Assembly (NCBI RefSeq): GCF_013314535.1
Contig: NZ_JABUAE010000005.1
Coordinates: forward strand, 1-64,000
DNA: 64,000 nt
Direction: 5' to 3'
Source: Bacillus sp. Xin1
GTDB lineage: Bacteria > Bacillota > Bacilli > Bacillales > Bacillaceae_G
The notes under the pieces are model-generated. The model was not told the origin of the DNA and searched no databases. It saw nothing but the letters and a program-made list of their open reading frames with translations. The stretch's first letter is position 1. Each line of letters starts with the position of its first letter. The translations under genes were made by a program, and so were the position numbers. Shown piece after piece: positions 18,298-27,643 of the stretch.

Positions 18298-19716
18298 ATG
18301 AATCAAACTAATACAGAACAAACAAGTTTACAACGGACAATGAAAAGCAGACACCTTTTTATGATTGCACTCGGAGGTGTTATCGGTACAGGATTATTCA
18401 TGGGATCAGGACAAATCGTTCATAACGCCGGACCTGGTGGAGCCATCCTTGCATTTTTAGTTGGTGGCTTCGTTATGTATTTAACAATGCTTTGTCTTGG
18501 TGAACTATCTGTTGCAATGCCAGAAGCAGGCTCATTCCAAAGTTATGCAAGCCGATTTATTTCACCTGGTTTTGGATTTGTCGTTGGCTGGATGTATTGG
18601 TTAAACTGGGCCGTTACAGTTGGTGTCGAACTAACGACTGTTAGTATTTTAATGAAGCGCTGGTTTCCGGATGTTTCTTCATGGATTTGGTGCGTTATAT
18701 TTGCAGCATTACTTTTCGTTGTAAACGCTTTATCAGCAAAAGCATATGCAGAAGCAGAATTTTGGTTTGCTAGCGTCAAGGTTGCAACAATCATCGTCTT
18801 CATCGTACTTGGAGGCGCCGTTATGTTTGGATTCCTAGATTTCAATGAAAAACCAGCACCAATGCTACATAATTTCACAGAAAATGGTGGACTATTCCCT
18901 AACGGTGTTTTAGCTGTTCTATTTACAATGATTACAGTAAATTTCTCTTTCCAGGGAACGGAATTAATTGGTATCGCTTCAGGTGAAAGTGAAAACCCTG
19001 AAAAAACAATTCCAAAAGCAATTAAAAATACAATTTGGCGAACTTTATTCTTTTTCGTACTAGCAATTACAGTTGTTGTTGGCTTACTTCCATGGCAAGA
19101 GGCCAATCTTGTAGAAAGTCCATTCGTACTCGTCTTTGACACAGTGGGAATTCCATACGCAGCAGATATTATGAATTTTGTTATTATTACTGCTGTATTA
19201 TCTGTAGCTAATTCAGGACTATATGCGAATTCACGTATGCTTTGGGCGATGTCAAAACAAGGCATGGCAAGCCCTATATTTACAAAACTAACGAAAAAAG
19301 GTGTGCCACTGAACGTATTAGTTTTCAGCCTTATCTTTGCGAGCCTTTCGCTATTAACAAGCGTATTTGCAGCAGATACCGTCTTTTTAGTATTAACATC
19401 CATTGCCGCAATGGCAGCAGTTGTTGTCTGGATGTCAATTGCAGCTTCACAATTTTTCTTCCGAAGAGAATTTATAAAAAATGGCGGAAATATAAACGAT
19501 TTAAAATATCGCACACCACTTTATCCAATCGTTCCAATTTTAGCTTTCTCTTTAAATTTTATTACATTCGTTAGTTTAGCTTTCATTCCAGATCAACGCA
19601 TTGCACTTTACTGCGGGATTCCATTTATGATTATTTGCTATATCTTGTATCAAGTGAAATATAAAAAAGTTGTCACATTTGAACAGCAACGAAGTATTAC
19701 ACAAGAAATAAACTAA
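18298..19716 (+). CDS. Amino acid permease (APC superfamily, AAT family)
   Basis: This is a 472-residue proton-coupled amino acid importer with 12 predicted helices. TM1 carries the hallmark [17 protein letters not shown] (about 22-38), and [20 protein letters not shown] (about 222-241) is the conserved TM6-loop motif of the AAT family. It starts at ATG 18298 behind GGGGTGAAGAG. The substrate cannot be fixed from sequence; relatives carry arginine/ornithine, lysine, GABA or proline. It is monocistronic, ending in a hairpin terminator. A CodY-like box overlaps its probable promoter. Confidence 0.9.
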   Translation: MNQTNTEQTSLQRTMKSRHLFMIALGGVIGTGLFMGSGQIVHNAGPGGAILAFLVGGFVMYLTMLCLGELSVAMPEAGSFQSYASRFISPGFGFVVGWMYWLNWAVTVGVELTTVSILMKRWFPDVSSWIWCVIFAALLFVVNALSAKAYAEAEFWFASVKVATIIVFIVLGGAVMFGFLDFNEKPAPMLHNFTENGGLFPNGVLAVLFTMITVNFSFQGTELIGIASGESENPEKTIPKAIKNTIWRTLFFFVLAITVVVGLLPWQEANLVESPFVLVFDTVGIPYAADIMNFVIITAVLSVANSGLYANSRMLWAMSKQGMASPIFTKLTKKGVPLNVLVFSLIFASLSLLTSVFAADTVFLVLTSIAAMAAVVVWMSIAASQFFFRREFIKNGGNINDLKYRTPLYPIVPILAFSLNFITFVSLAFIPDQRIALYCGIPFMIICYILYQVKYKKVVTFEQQRSITQEIN

Positions 19717-19731
19717 ATATATGAAATATTC

Positions 19732-19767
19732 AACTATCTTACCTTATGATAAGATAGTTTTTTTCTA
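19732..19767 (+). terminator. Terminator after the amino acid permease
   Basis: AACTATCTTA pairs with TAAGATAGTT (19732-19759), followed by a run of T. Confidence 0.85.
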
Positions 19768-19999
19768 TTTCTTGGATATGCTGGTATAACTTTAATTATC
19801 TTAAAATTCTCACAATCATAGTTTCGTCTGAAAAATGGTTTACAATGTAATCAAGTTACAAATGATATTCACCTTAAAAAGTGTGCATTTGTGTCTATTT
19901 TTTAACAATCTAACAAAAACTATTGCCTTCTATAAATTAATAGGTTTATATTGTTTTATTGGCATAGTTTCAATCCAAGGAGAAAGGAGATTTTCAATC

Positions 20000-20875
20000 G
20001 TGCAACTAAAGAAATCGTTTTGGAAGTTGGCTTCACTTCTTCCTTTATCACTACTCTTGTTCCTCGGTGGCTGTGAGAAAAAACTTGCAGTATTAAATCC
20101 ACAGGGGCCTGTTGCAAAAGCACAGTATGATTTGATCGTTTGGTCATTCGTACTTATGTTGTTGATTATTGCAATTGTATTCATTTTGTTTACAGTCATC
20201 TTGATTCGTTATCGTGAAAAACCAGAAAACATGGACTATGAGCCACCTGATCAACACGGTAACACATTATTAGAAATTATTTGGACACTCTTCCCAGTTA
20301 TTATCGTTATTGCATTATCAATTCCAACGGTAAAAGCAACTTATGCATCAGAAGAGGTTCCAAAAGAGTCTAAACATATTAAACCAGTTGAAATTTATGT
20401 TACATCAGCTAACTGGAAATGGTTATTCAGTTATCCAGAGGAAAATATTGAAACCGTTAACTATTTAAACGTACCAGCTGGTACACCAATTCAATTTAAA
20501 TTAACATCTGTTGGTCCAATGAATGCCTTCTGGGTTCCAGAACTTGGTGGTATGAAATACACAATGGACGGCATGATTATGGATTTATTCCTACAAGCTG
20601 ATAAGCCAGGTTCTTACCTTGGTCGTAGCTCAAACTTCTCCGGTGAAGGATTTACTCACATGGAATTTGAGCTTGAAGCAAAAACAAAAGAAGATTATGA
20701 CAAGTGGGTAAAAGAAGTAAAAGAAACTGCTAAACCACTGACAGAAGAAAAATATAACGAAATCATTAAACCTGGTGTAGTAGGGCGTATGACATTCTCT
20801 AGTCACCACTTAAAGTATGTAGATCCAAAATCACTTGAATACTGTGATTACAACTACTACAAAAACAAAAAGTAA
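20000..20875 (+). CDS. qoxA: Cytochrome aa3 quinol oxidase subunit II (QoxA)
   Basis: This is subunit II of the menaquinol oxidase aa3-600, a terminal oxidase of the respiratory chain. The start is GTG 20000, 9 bases behind AAAGGAGA; the open frame reaching back to 19835 has no ribosome site. The 291-residue protein has a lipoprotein signal (LGGC), two membrane helices (about 45-70 and 85-110), then the cupredoxin-like extracellular domain. This lacks the CuA cysteines, as expected for a quinol rather than cytochrome c oxidase. It is the first gene of qoxABCD. Confidence 0.95.
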   Translation: MQLKKSFWKLASLLPLSLLLFLGGCEKKLAVLNPQGPVAKAQYDLIVWSFVLMLLIIAIVFILFTVILIRYREKPENMDYEPPDQHGNTLLEIIWTLFPVIIVIALSIPTVKATYASEEVPKESKHIKPVEIYVTSANWKWLFSYPEENIETVNYLNVPAGTPIQFKLTSVGPMNAFWVPELGGMKYTMDGMIMDLFLQADKPGSYLGRSSNFSGEGFTHMEFELEAKTKEDYDKWVKEVKETAKPLTEEKYNEIIKPGVVGRMTFSSHHLKYVDPKSLEYCDYNYYKNKK

Positions 20876-20908
20876 CAGATATTATTCCAACAGATTGGAG
20901 TGAACACA

Positions 20909-22843
20909 GTGAAGCTTGATGAATTTTTTGTCACAGGCGATCCGATTATTTACGGAGCTGACGCATCTATTGTTCTTGTGACATTAGCAATCATTTTCGT
21001 ACTGACAAAGTATAAAAAATGGAAATGGCTTTGGGATGAATGGTTAACAACTGTTGACCATAAAAAAATCGGTATAATGTATATTATATCGGCAGTATTA
21101 ATGTTATTCCGTGGTGGGATGGACGGTCTAATGATCCGTGCTCAATTAACTTTCCCAGACACAACATATTTAGACGCTACACACTATAACGGAATTTTCA
21201 CAACGCATGGTACAGTTATGATTCTTTTCATGGCCATGCCATTCGTTATGGGATTAATGAACGTTGTTGTACCATTACAAATTGGTGCTCGTGACGTTGC
21301 ATATCCATTCTTAAACGCATTAAGTTTTTGGTTATTCTTTATCGGAGCAATGTTATTCAACATCGCTTTCGTTATCGGAGGTTCTCCAGACGCTGGGTGG
21401 ACATCATACTTCCCAATGGCTGGTACCGAATTTACTCCTGGCGTAGGAAATAACTACTACGCAATTGCATTACAGATTTCAGGTCTTGGTACATTAATGA
21501 CAGGTATTAACTTCCTTGTTACGATTTTAAAAATGCGTACACCTGGTATGACATTAATGAAAATGCCAATGTTTACTTGGTCAATTTTAATCACAACAAT
21601 TATCATTATTTTCGCTTTCCCAGTATTAACAGTTGCTCTTGCATTAATGACATTTGACCGTCTATTTGATGCTCACTTCTTTACGATGGCGAGCGGCGGT
21701 ATGCCAATGCTTTGGGCCAACCTGTTCTGGGTATGGGGTCACCCTGAAGTATATATTGTTATCTTACCGGCATTCGGTATTTTCTCTGAAATCATTAGTA
21801 CATTCGCACGTAAACGTCTATTCGGATACAGCGCAATGGTGTACTCAATGATTGCAATTTCTTTACTAAGTTTCGTTGTATGGCTTCACCACTTCTTTAC
21901 AATGGGATCTGGTCCAGCCGTTAACTCATTCTTCTCGATTTCGACAATGGCGATTTCGATTCCAACCGGGGTTAAGATCTTTAACTGGTTGTTTACACTG
22001 TATAAAGGACGTATTCGTTTTACAGTTCCAATGCTTTGGTCATTGGCATTTATTCCAAACTTCGTAATCGGTGGGGTTACAGGGGTTATGCTTGGAATGG
22101 CAGCAGCTGACTATCAATACCATAACAGCTACTTCCTAATCGCCCACTTCCACTACGTATTAATCGCAGGTACAGTATTCGCAATGCTTGCTGGATTTAC
22201 GTTCTGGTATCCAAAAATGACTGGTCATATGTTAAACGAACGCCTAGGTAAATGGACATTCTGGATCTTTATGAGTGGATTTAACATCTGTTTCTTCCCA
22301 ATGTACTTCTTAGGCTTAGATGGTATGACTCGTCGTATGTACACTTACTCCGCTGATTTAGGATGGGGTTGGCTAAACCAAATCGCATCTGTCGGTGCGG
22401 TAATGATGGGTATCGGCTTCCTAATCCTTTGCTACAACGTAGTTTGGAGTGCACGTCACGGTGAGCGTGACACTACTGGAGATCCATGGAATGGTCGTAC
22501 ACTTGAATGGGCAACTCAATCTCCTGTACAACATTACAACTTCGCTAAACTTCCTGAAATTAAAGAAGCTGATGCTTTCTGGTTCATGAAGCAACGCGGA
22601 GAAACAATTACACCAAAAGCAGATGAATTAAAACCAATTCACATGCCAAGTAACTCTGGTGTGCCAATTATTATGTCTAGCTTTATCGGTCTTGCTGGTT
22701 TTGCGTTAGTATTTAGCTGGTTCTGGTTAGCAATTATTGGCGGTATCGGTATGCTAGCTTGTATGATCTATCGTTCATTTGATTATGACGATGGTTACTA
22801 CGTAAGCGTTGATGAAATTAAAAAAACAGAACATGTAGCATGA
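20909..22843 (+). CDS. qoxB: Cytochrome aa3 quinol oxidase subunit I (QoxB)
   Basis: This is the catalytic haem-copper subunit, about 644 residues and 14 or more helices. Haem and CuB ligands are visible in [10 protein letters not shown] (haem a), [12 protein letters not shown] (CuB and the cross-linked His-Tyr), HHFFTMG (CuB) and HFHYVLIAG (haem a and a3). The GTG at 20909 lies 8 bases after GGAG. The GTG at 20900 is part of that ribosome site and less likely. The text closely resembles B. subtilis QoxB. It reduces O2 to water while pumping protons. Confidence 0.97.
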   Translation: MKLDEFFVTGDPIIYGADASIVLVTLAIIFVLTKYKKWKWLWDEWLTTVDHKKIGIMYIISAVLMLFRGGMDGLMIRAQLTFPDTTYLDATHYNGIFTTHGTVMILFMAMPFVMGLMNVVVPLQIGARDVAYPFLNALSFWLFFIGAMLFNIAFVIGGSPDAGWTSYFPMAGTEFTPGVGNNYYAIALQISGLGTLMTGINFLVTILKMRTPGMTLMKMPMFTWSILITTIIIIFAFPVLTVALALMTFDRLFDAHFFTMASGGMPMLWANLFWVWGHPEVYIVILPAFGIFSEIISTFARKRLFGYSAMVYSMIAISLLSFVVWLHHFFTMGSGPAVNSFFSISTMAISIPTGVKIFNWLFTLYKGRIRFTVPMLWSLAFIPNFVIGGVTGVMLGMAAADYQYHNSYFLIAHFHYVLIAGTVFAMLAGFTFWYPKMTGHMLNERLGKWTFWIFMSGFNICFFPMYFLGLDGMTRRMYTYSADLGWGWLNQIASVGAVMMGIGFLILCYNVVWSARHGERDTTGDPWNGRTLEWATQSPVQHYNFAKLPEIKEADAFWFMKQRGETITPKADELKPIHMPSNSGVPIIMSSFIGLAGFALVFSWFWLAIIGGIGMLACMIYRSFDYDDGYYVSVDEIKKTEHVA

Positions 22844-22856
22844 GAGGTGAAACGAA

Positions 22857-23459
22857 ATGGCGGCTTTAGATAAAAGCTTACCTTTAGAATATCAATCTGA
22901 ACAAAGCAGATTGAATATTCTAGGGTTCTGGATTTTCCTAGGGGCTGAAATTATGCTGTTCGCAACACTTTTCGCCTCTTATTTAGTCCTTGCTGGTCGT
23001 ACGGCAGATGGCCCAACACCAGCGCAATTGTTTGAAGTTAAAACACTTTTAATTCAAACACTCCTACTTTTAACAAGTAGTTTTACATGCGGTATCGTAA
23101 TTCATGAAATGCGTAAGCATAACCAAAAAGCTATGTTAGGATGGTTCATTCTCACATTACTTTTAGGTGCAGGCTTCCTATTCTTTGAAATTGAAGAGTT
23201 CATCCTGTATGTTGGGGAAGGCGCTACGCTTCAAACAAGCGCGTTCTTATCTGGATTCTTCGTTCTTCTTGGAACGCACGGTGCCCACGTAACGGGTGGT
23301 ATCATCTGGGCAACTTGTGTAATCATCCAAATTTTAAAAAGAGGCTTAACACCAGTTACAGCTCGTAAAGTATTCATTATCAGCTTATACTGGCATTTCC
23401 TTGACCTTGTTTGGATCTTCATTTACACACTAGTTTACTTGAACGGGATGGTGGCGTAA
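22857..23459 (+). CDS. qoxC: Cytochrome aa3 quinol oxidase subunit III (QoxC)
   Basis: This is a 200-residue, five-helix subunit III that stabilises the oxidase. The region GFWIFLGAEIMLFATLFASY (about 23-42) and HGAHVTGGIIWA are typical of haem-copper subunit III. The ATG lies 13 bases after the qoxB stop behind GAGAGGTGAAACGA, and two bases separate it from qoxD. Confidence 0.96.
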   Translation: MAALDKSLPLEYQSEQSRLNILGFWIFLGAEIMLFATLFASYLVLAGRTADGPTPAQLFEVKTLLIQTLLLLTSSFTCGIVIHEMRKHNQKAMLGWFILTLLLGAGFLFFEIEEFILYVGEGATLQTSAFLSGFFVLLGTHGAHVTGGIIWATCVIIQILKRGLTPVTARKVFIISLYWHFLDLVWIFIYTLVYLNGMVA

Positions 23460-23461
23460 TA

Positions 23462-23773
23462 ATGGGACAAAACAATACTCAAGCAAATGGACATTCGCAT
23501 AGCGGGTTTCCATGGTCACACGTTTTCGGGTTCATTTTATCGCTTGCACTAACGTTTCTTGCTTTATACGTTGCGCTTTACACAGACTTGCCACTTTCAA
23601 CGATATTAACAACTATTATCGTAATGGCACTTGCGCAAGCTTTATTACAATTAATTATGTTCATGCACTTAAGAGAAGGAGAAGGTACAATTCAAATTCT
23701 TACAATGATATACAGTTTCTTCGTTGCAATCGCAACAATCGGTCTTACTGTATGGATTTTCTTCTCTATGTAA
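23462..23773 (+). CDS. qoxD: Cytochrome aa3 quinol oxidase subunit IV (QoxD)
   Basis: This is a 103-residue, three-helix subunit IV. It starts at ATG 23462, two bases after the qoxC stop, and begins with a short polar, histidine-containing N-terminus (NGHSHSGFPWSH). QLIMFMHL (about 60-67) is the usual subunit IV motif. It is the last gene of the operon, followed by a hairpin terminator. Confidence 0.95.
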   Translation: MGQNNTQANGHSHSGFPWSHVFGFILSLALTFLALYVALYTDLPLSTILTTIIVMALAQALLQLIMFMHLREGEGTIQILTMIYSFFVAIATIGLTVWIFFSM

Positions 23774-23786
23774 TGAATAGAAAATG

Positions 23787-23817
23787 GACTGTTGAGATTA
23801 TCTCAGCAGTCTTTTTA
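23787..23817 (+). terminator. Terminator of qoxABCD
   Basis: GACTGTTGAGA pairs with TCTCAGCAGTC (one wobble) across a short loop, followed by TTTTT. Confidence 0.85.
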
Positions 23818-23974
23818 TTTATCCCGCATTAACGGGCAGTAATACCCCCACCTCAAAATTCGGCGGGAGCAAAGAAGTTAGGTGGGAGATAAACTGCCCG
23901 TAAAAGCCCGATTGGTTCAACTAATAATCAGTGGGAGATGAAGAAAACCCCCACTGATTAAAGTTTCACTTTAT
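23818..23974 (+). repeat. bcr1-type repeat element, copy 1
   Basis: A 147-base element (23823-23969) is flanked by direct TTTAT copies (23818-23822 and 23970-23974), as described for bcr1 of the B. cereus group. Internal paired segments include CGGGCAGT with ACTGCCCG and CCCACCT with AGGTGGG. The TAATCAGTGGG arm near the right end pairs with CCCACTGATTA. It is the longest of the copies here and lies opposite in orientation to copies 2 and 3. It sits directly behind the qox terminator. Confidence 0.85.
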
Positions 23975-24147
23975 TCCCCTCCTCTTCTATCCATATTACG
24001 GAAATTACAACATTATCATGTAAACCATACTTATTATGACAAATGTTAAGAAAACTCTTTCTTTATGAAATCGAGTTCACATGCATTGCTTTTCTTCCTA
24101 TAATATGGCTAAAATAAGTACTATATTATTTGAAGGGAGAGAACGCA

Positions 24148-25977
24148 GTGGAACATCATTCCTCAGTCCTATCACTTATGATTGTTGTCGCAATCGCGTT
24201 TTTCATTCCCCTTTTGTTACAACGCTTTAAATTAAAAGCACTTCCTGTCGTAGTTGCAGAAATTATCGCAGGAATTTTTGTAGGAAAAAGTGGATTTAAT
24301 GTCATCGAGCCAGACATGTGGCTTCAAGTCTTATCAACACTAGGATTTATCTTCTTAATGTTCTTAAGCGGTTTAGAAATCGATTTTTCTATCTTTAAAC
24401 AAAAAGGGAAAAAGAATACGACGAACGAACCAAACACGTTCCAAGTAGCAAGCATTATCTTTTTATTCATTTTCATCTTATCCTACGCTATATCACTTAT
24501 ATTCGTATGGCTTGAATTTGTAGATAGTGCCTTATTTATGACATTAATTATTTCAACAATTTCTTTAGGTGTTGTTGTTCCAACATTAAAAGAAAATAAC
24601 TTAGGGAAAACAGCAATTGGCCAAATCATTTTATTAGTTGCTGTTATTGCCGATTTAGTTACGATGATCCTACTCGCTGTATTCGTCGGACTGAACTCGG
24701 AAAGCGGTCAAAGCATGTGGCTTCTTCTCGTTCTATTTGGCGCAGGTATTGTCATTTACTTTGTGGCAAGACGCTTTAAAAATATTCCATACCTAGAAAA
24801 TTTAAAGGCTGGTAGTGTCCAAATTGACACACGTGCCGTATTTGCACTCATTTTAATCTTAGTCGGTTTATCTGAATCTGTTGGTGCAGAAAATATTTTA
24901 GGGGCCTTTTTAGCAGGTGTGCTCGTATCCCTATTATCACCAAATGAAGATATGGTCGAAAAGCTTGATTCCATCGGATATGGCTTCTTCATCCCAATTT
25001 TCTTCGTTATGGTTGGTGTTAATTTAGAAGTATGGTCTATTTTTAAAGAGCCTTCTAGTATGCTAATGATTCCGATTTTAATTGTGGGACTCTTTATTTC
25101 AAAACTACTGCCATCACTTGTACTAAGAAAATGGTACCCACGTAATATTGTATTAGGAAGTGCGATTTTATTAACATCGACACTTTCATTAGTTATTGCC
25201 GCAGCACAAATTGGTGAAAAGCTAAATATCATTAGTCCCAGTCTATCTGCTTCACTTATTTTGAGTGCAGTTATTACATGTATTTTTGCACCTATATTCT
25301 TTAAAAAGATGTTTCCAAAAATGGAAACACCAAAACCAAGAGTTTCTATTATTGGCGCAAGTCGAATCACTCTTCCACTATCACTTGATTTAAAACGTGA
25401 AGATTATGATGTGACCCTATACATGATGCGTCAAAATAAAGTAAATACAGAGGAAGCAAAGTCCCATGACTTCCCGATTGTAAAACTAGATACAATTACG
25501 ATAGAACTATTAGAAGAACACAAAGCATTCGATGCAGATCGCGTTGTAGTTGCAACAAGCGATGATGAACAAAACTTATTATTAGCAGAACATGCGAAAG
25601 AATTAGGCGTTGAACATGTTATTGCAAGTGTAGAAGATCCACTTCTACAGGAAAAAGCAACACAAGAACATATTGCCGTATTCTCCACCATCAACTCTAC
25701 ACGAATTTTATTACGCGCACTCATCGATAGACCCAGTCTCGTTCGTTTAATTACGACAGCAAATGAAACAGTTCGTGAAGTTGAATTACGTAGTAATAAA
25801 TATAACGGTTTACCGCTTCGTCGTCTGCCGTTCCTAGGTGACGTGCTCATCATTCAAATTTACCGTGGTAATCAAGCACTCGTACCACACGGTGATACAA
25901 AATTACAACATGGCGATACGCTTCTTGTAACAGGCTCAAAAGAGCACATCGATACACTGAAAAGCATATTAGAATAG
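24148..25977 (+). CDS. CPA2 family cation:proton antiporter with TrkA domains
   Basis: This is a 609-residue membrane antiporter of the Kef/GerN type, exchanging K+ or Na+ for protons. About 12 helices fill residues 5-390. A cytoplasmic RCK (TrkA-N) domain follows from about 397, beginning VSIIGASRITLPLSL, whose nucleotide motif is degenerate, and a TrkA-C domain ends the protein (about 530-609, LPLRRLPFLGDVLII). GTG 24148 lies about 9 bases behind GAAGGGA; the TTG six codons earlier overlaps that site. It is monocistronic with a terminator. The transported ion is not certain. Confidence 0.88.
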   Translation: MEHHSSVLSLMIVVAIAFFIPLLLQRFKLKALPVVVAEIIAGIFVGKSGFNVIEPDMWLQVLSTLGFIFLMFLSGLEIDFSIFKQKGKKNTTNEPNTFQVASIIFLFIFILSYAISLIFVWLEFVDSALFMTLIISTISLGVVVPTLKENNLGKTAIGQIILLVAVIADLVTMILLAVFVGLNSESGQSMWLLLVLFGAGIVIYFVARRFKNIPYLENLKAGSVQIDTRAVFALILILVGLSESVGAENILGAFLAGVLVSLLSPNEDMVEKLDSIGYGFFIPIFFVMVGVNLEVWSIFKEPSSMLMIPILIVGLFISKLLPSLVLRKWYPRNIVLGSAILLTSTLSLVIAAAQIGEKLNIISPSLSASLILSAVITCIFAPIFFKKMFPKMETPKPRVSIIGASRITLPLSLDLKREDYDVTLYMMRQNKVNTEEAKSHDFPIVKLDTITIELLEEHKAFDADRVVVATSDDEQNLLLAEHAKELGVEHVIASVEDPLLQEKATQEHIAVFSTINSTRILLRALIDRPSLVRLITTANETVREVELRSNKYNGLPLRRLPFLGDVLIIQIYRGNQALVPHGDTKLQHGDTLLVTGSKEHIDTLKSILE

Positions 25978-25984
25978 CAGCAGG

Positions 25985-26016
25985 TCCCCTTTCAAAATTG
26001 AGAGGGGATTTTTTTA
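25985..26016 (+). terminator. Terminator after the CPA2 antiporter
   Basis: TCCCCTTTC pairs with GAGAGGGGA (one mismatch), followed by seven T. Confidence 0.8.
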
Positions 26017-26104
26017 GTACATAACATTCGCAAAATTTTTCTTAAGATTCTCGTTTTTTAATGGTAAAATATTACTATCACATATTATGGGGATGAATCA
26101 CACT

Positions 26105-26326
26105 ATGTCTATTTCAACTTTAGCTCTTTTGTTATTAGCAGAAGTACTCGTTGCCATTATTCTTATTGGCATTAGCATTGAAATTTGCAGCTATGGATGG
26201 AAGAAATCCAATGGTACGAAATACTTTTGTCTCTTTCTTTCCCTTCTCATTGGTACTGGTAGCATATTAGGTCTTTGTGTTGCGCCGGCCTATTTTTTTC
26301 TGCAACTTATTGAGAAATCCTCATAA
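26105..26326 (+). CDS. Hypothetical two-helix membrane protein
   Basis: This is about 73 residues from ATG 26105 (MSISTLALL), with in-frame ATGs at 26093 and 26087 as alternatives. A GGGGAT site lies 11 bases before the first of these. Two hydrophobic helices (about 4-27 and 39-64) are separated by a basic loop (GWKKSNGTKY). It lies 14 bases upstream of a GNAT gene and is probably co-transcribed with it. I do not recognise the family. Confidence 0.65.
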   Translation: MSISTLALLLLAEVLVAIILIGISIEICSYGWKKSNGTKYFCLFLSLLIGTGSILGLCVAPAYFFLQLIEKSS

Positions 26327-26340
26327 GAAAGGACAATAAT

Positions 26341-26778
26341 ATGATTACAATCAAACATATTGATGCCTCTGAAACATATAAACTACGGCAAGGTATTTTG
26401 CGACCAAATCAACAGTTAGATGCTTGCAAATACACATCTGATTACGAAACAAATTCCTTTCATCTCGGTGCCTTCTTACATGATGAACTCATTAGTATCG
26501 CTTCTTTCTCATCTGAAGCAGAGCCTTCCTTACAAGGTAATAACCATTATCGCTTACGAGGCATGGCTACAGTTCCCGCTTTTCGAAAGCAACATGCTGG
26601 TCGCTCATTAATTAATCATGCCGAAATAATCTTAAAGGAACGCCAAGCAGAGCTGCTGTGGTGCAATGCCCGAATTACGGTTACCGATTACTACAAACGA
26701 TTAGAATTCCATGAACACGGCGAAATGTTTGATATCCATCCGATTGGACTTCATAAATTGATGTATAAAGCGTTATAA
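26341..26778 (+). CDS. GNAT family N-acetyltransferase
   Basis: This is a 145-residue acetyl-CoA-dependent acyltransferase. The central strand-loop-helix with RLRGMATVPAFRKQHAGRSL (about 77-96) is the acetyl-CoA binding motif A, and DYYKRLEFHEHGEMF (about 118-132) is the usual C-terminal segment. AGAAAGGA precedes the ATG. The substrate is unknown. A strong symmetric terminator follows, shared with the converging gene. Confidence 0.85.
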   Translation: MITIKHIDASETYKLRQGILRPNQQLDACKYTSDYETNSFHLGAFLHDELISIASFSSEAEPSLQGNNHYRLRGMATVPAFRKQHAGRSLINHAEIILKERQAELLWCNARITVTDYYKRLEFHEHGEMFDIHPIGLHKLMYKAL

Positions 26779-26782
26779 TCAT

Positions 26783-26818
26783 AATATAGCCCTCTCCATA
26801 TGGAGAGGGCTATATTAT
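26783..26818. terminator. Bidirectional terminator (GNAT / membrane protein)
   Basis: A nearly perfect palindrome built on TAGCCCTCTCCA and its complement lies between two convergent genes. It touches the stop codon of the minus-strand gene. Confidence 0.8.
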
Positions 26819-27252
26819 AATTCATCATCTTCATCTCTTATTGATTTTCTATAATAATAGACATATAAAAAAGGAACTAAAGAACAAAGAAATACAACAA
26901 TACCAATTATCCCTGCATCTAGTATAGAAGCATCAGGTGTTATAATCATTTGAATTCCCATGATAGCACCCGTAAGTATAATCGGAATAAGTAACAATTT
27001 GAAAAAATAGCTACGTTTTTCCGGCTCTCCGCTTTCATATACCTCAACTGATTGCTTTAGATTTAAAACATTGACGGATATGATCCCAAGCATAAATAAC
27101 ATTAGCAAGTCAGAAACCCCTTCATATCCAGTTCCCTTTATAACATAACGATAAAAAATCATACTTAATATTATACAGTTCTGTAGCATAAATGCCATTC
27201 TAATATGTTTTAATCCTTGAACCATTAACCGTTCATCTTTCACGATCCTCAT
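26815..27252 (-). CDS. Membrane protein paired with an XRE regulator
   Basis: This is a 145-residue protein with four predicted helices (about 18-36, 46-62, 83-101, 110-132) and an acidic tail (DEDDEL). The ATG follows AAGGGTAACC. It lies 9 bases after a small XRE regulator gene, an arrangement repeated at 39.3-40.0 kb. Such pairs are widespread in Firmicutes and usually autoregulated, but their role is unknown. I recognise no catalytic motif. Confidence 0.75.
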   Translation of the reverse strand: MRIVKDERLMVQGLKHIRMAFMLQNCIILSMIFYRYVIKGTGYEGVSDLLMLFMLGIISVNVLNLKQSVEVYESGEPEKRSYFFKLLLIPIILTGAIMGIQMIITPDASILDAGIIGIVVFLCSLVPFLYVYYYRKSIRDEDDEL

Positions 27253-27261
27253 GGTTACCCT

Positions 27262-27462
27262 TCACTCCCTCTCCTCCCAAAATAAATCGTTTAACGTTTT
27301 ATTTAGTGCATAACAAATATTTAAACATAACTCTAAAGAAGGGTTATATTTCCCCTTTTCAATTAAACTAATCGTTTGCCTTGTAACTCCTACTTTTTCT
27401 GCTAATTGTTGTTGTGTTAAATCTAACTGAACACGAGCGACTTTTATTTTACTTACAGCCAA
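27262..27462 (-). CDS. Small XRE family transcriptional regulator
   Basis: This is a 66-residue DNA-binding protein that is nearly all helix-turn-helix: LTQQQLAEKVGVTRQTISLI (about 14-33), then EKGKYNPSLELCLNICYALN. The start is TTG 27462, 7 bases behind AGGAGGG; longer frames starting further upstream would have to begin inside that site. It is the first gene of a two-gene unit with a four-helix membrane protein. Confidence 0.88.
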   Translation of the reverse strand: MAVSKIKVARVQLDLTQQQLAEKVGVTRQTISLIEKGKYNPSLELCLNICYALNKTLNDLFWEERE

Positions 27463-27605
27463 TCCATGTCCCTCCTTCACCATTAATTGTAACATATATA
27501 TTTCATTATTCAATTTATAAATTACATAAAATATTCCACTTTTTATTCTTTATAACCAATTTTAAACTTCTACAAATCAAACTTTCAATTCATTATACAT
27601 GAAAA

Positions 27606-27636
27606 AAAGGCACTTCCTAATGGAAGCACCCTTTTC
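27606..27636 (-). terminator. Terminator after the NCS2 permease
   Basis: On the minus strand GGTGCTTCC pairs with GGAAGTGCC (two G-T wobbles), followed by seven T. Confidence 0.75.
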
Positions 27637-27643
27637 TACACGA

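Noticed and set aside
18543-19514. A 323-codon open frame on the minus strand opposite the amino acid permease
   Set aside because: It lies wholly antisense to a clear permease gene, has odd composition (many N, K, T, S) and no ribosome site; it is a shadow frame.
19835-19999. Longer N-terminus for QoxA
   Set aside because: The extra 55 codons have no ribosome site and would bury the lipoprotein signal; GTG 20000 has an ideal site.
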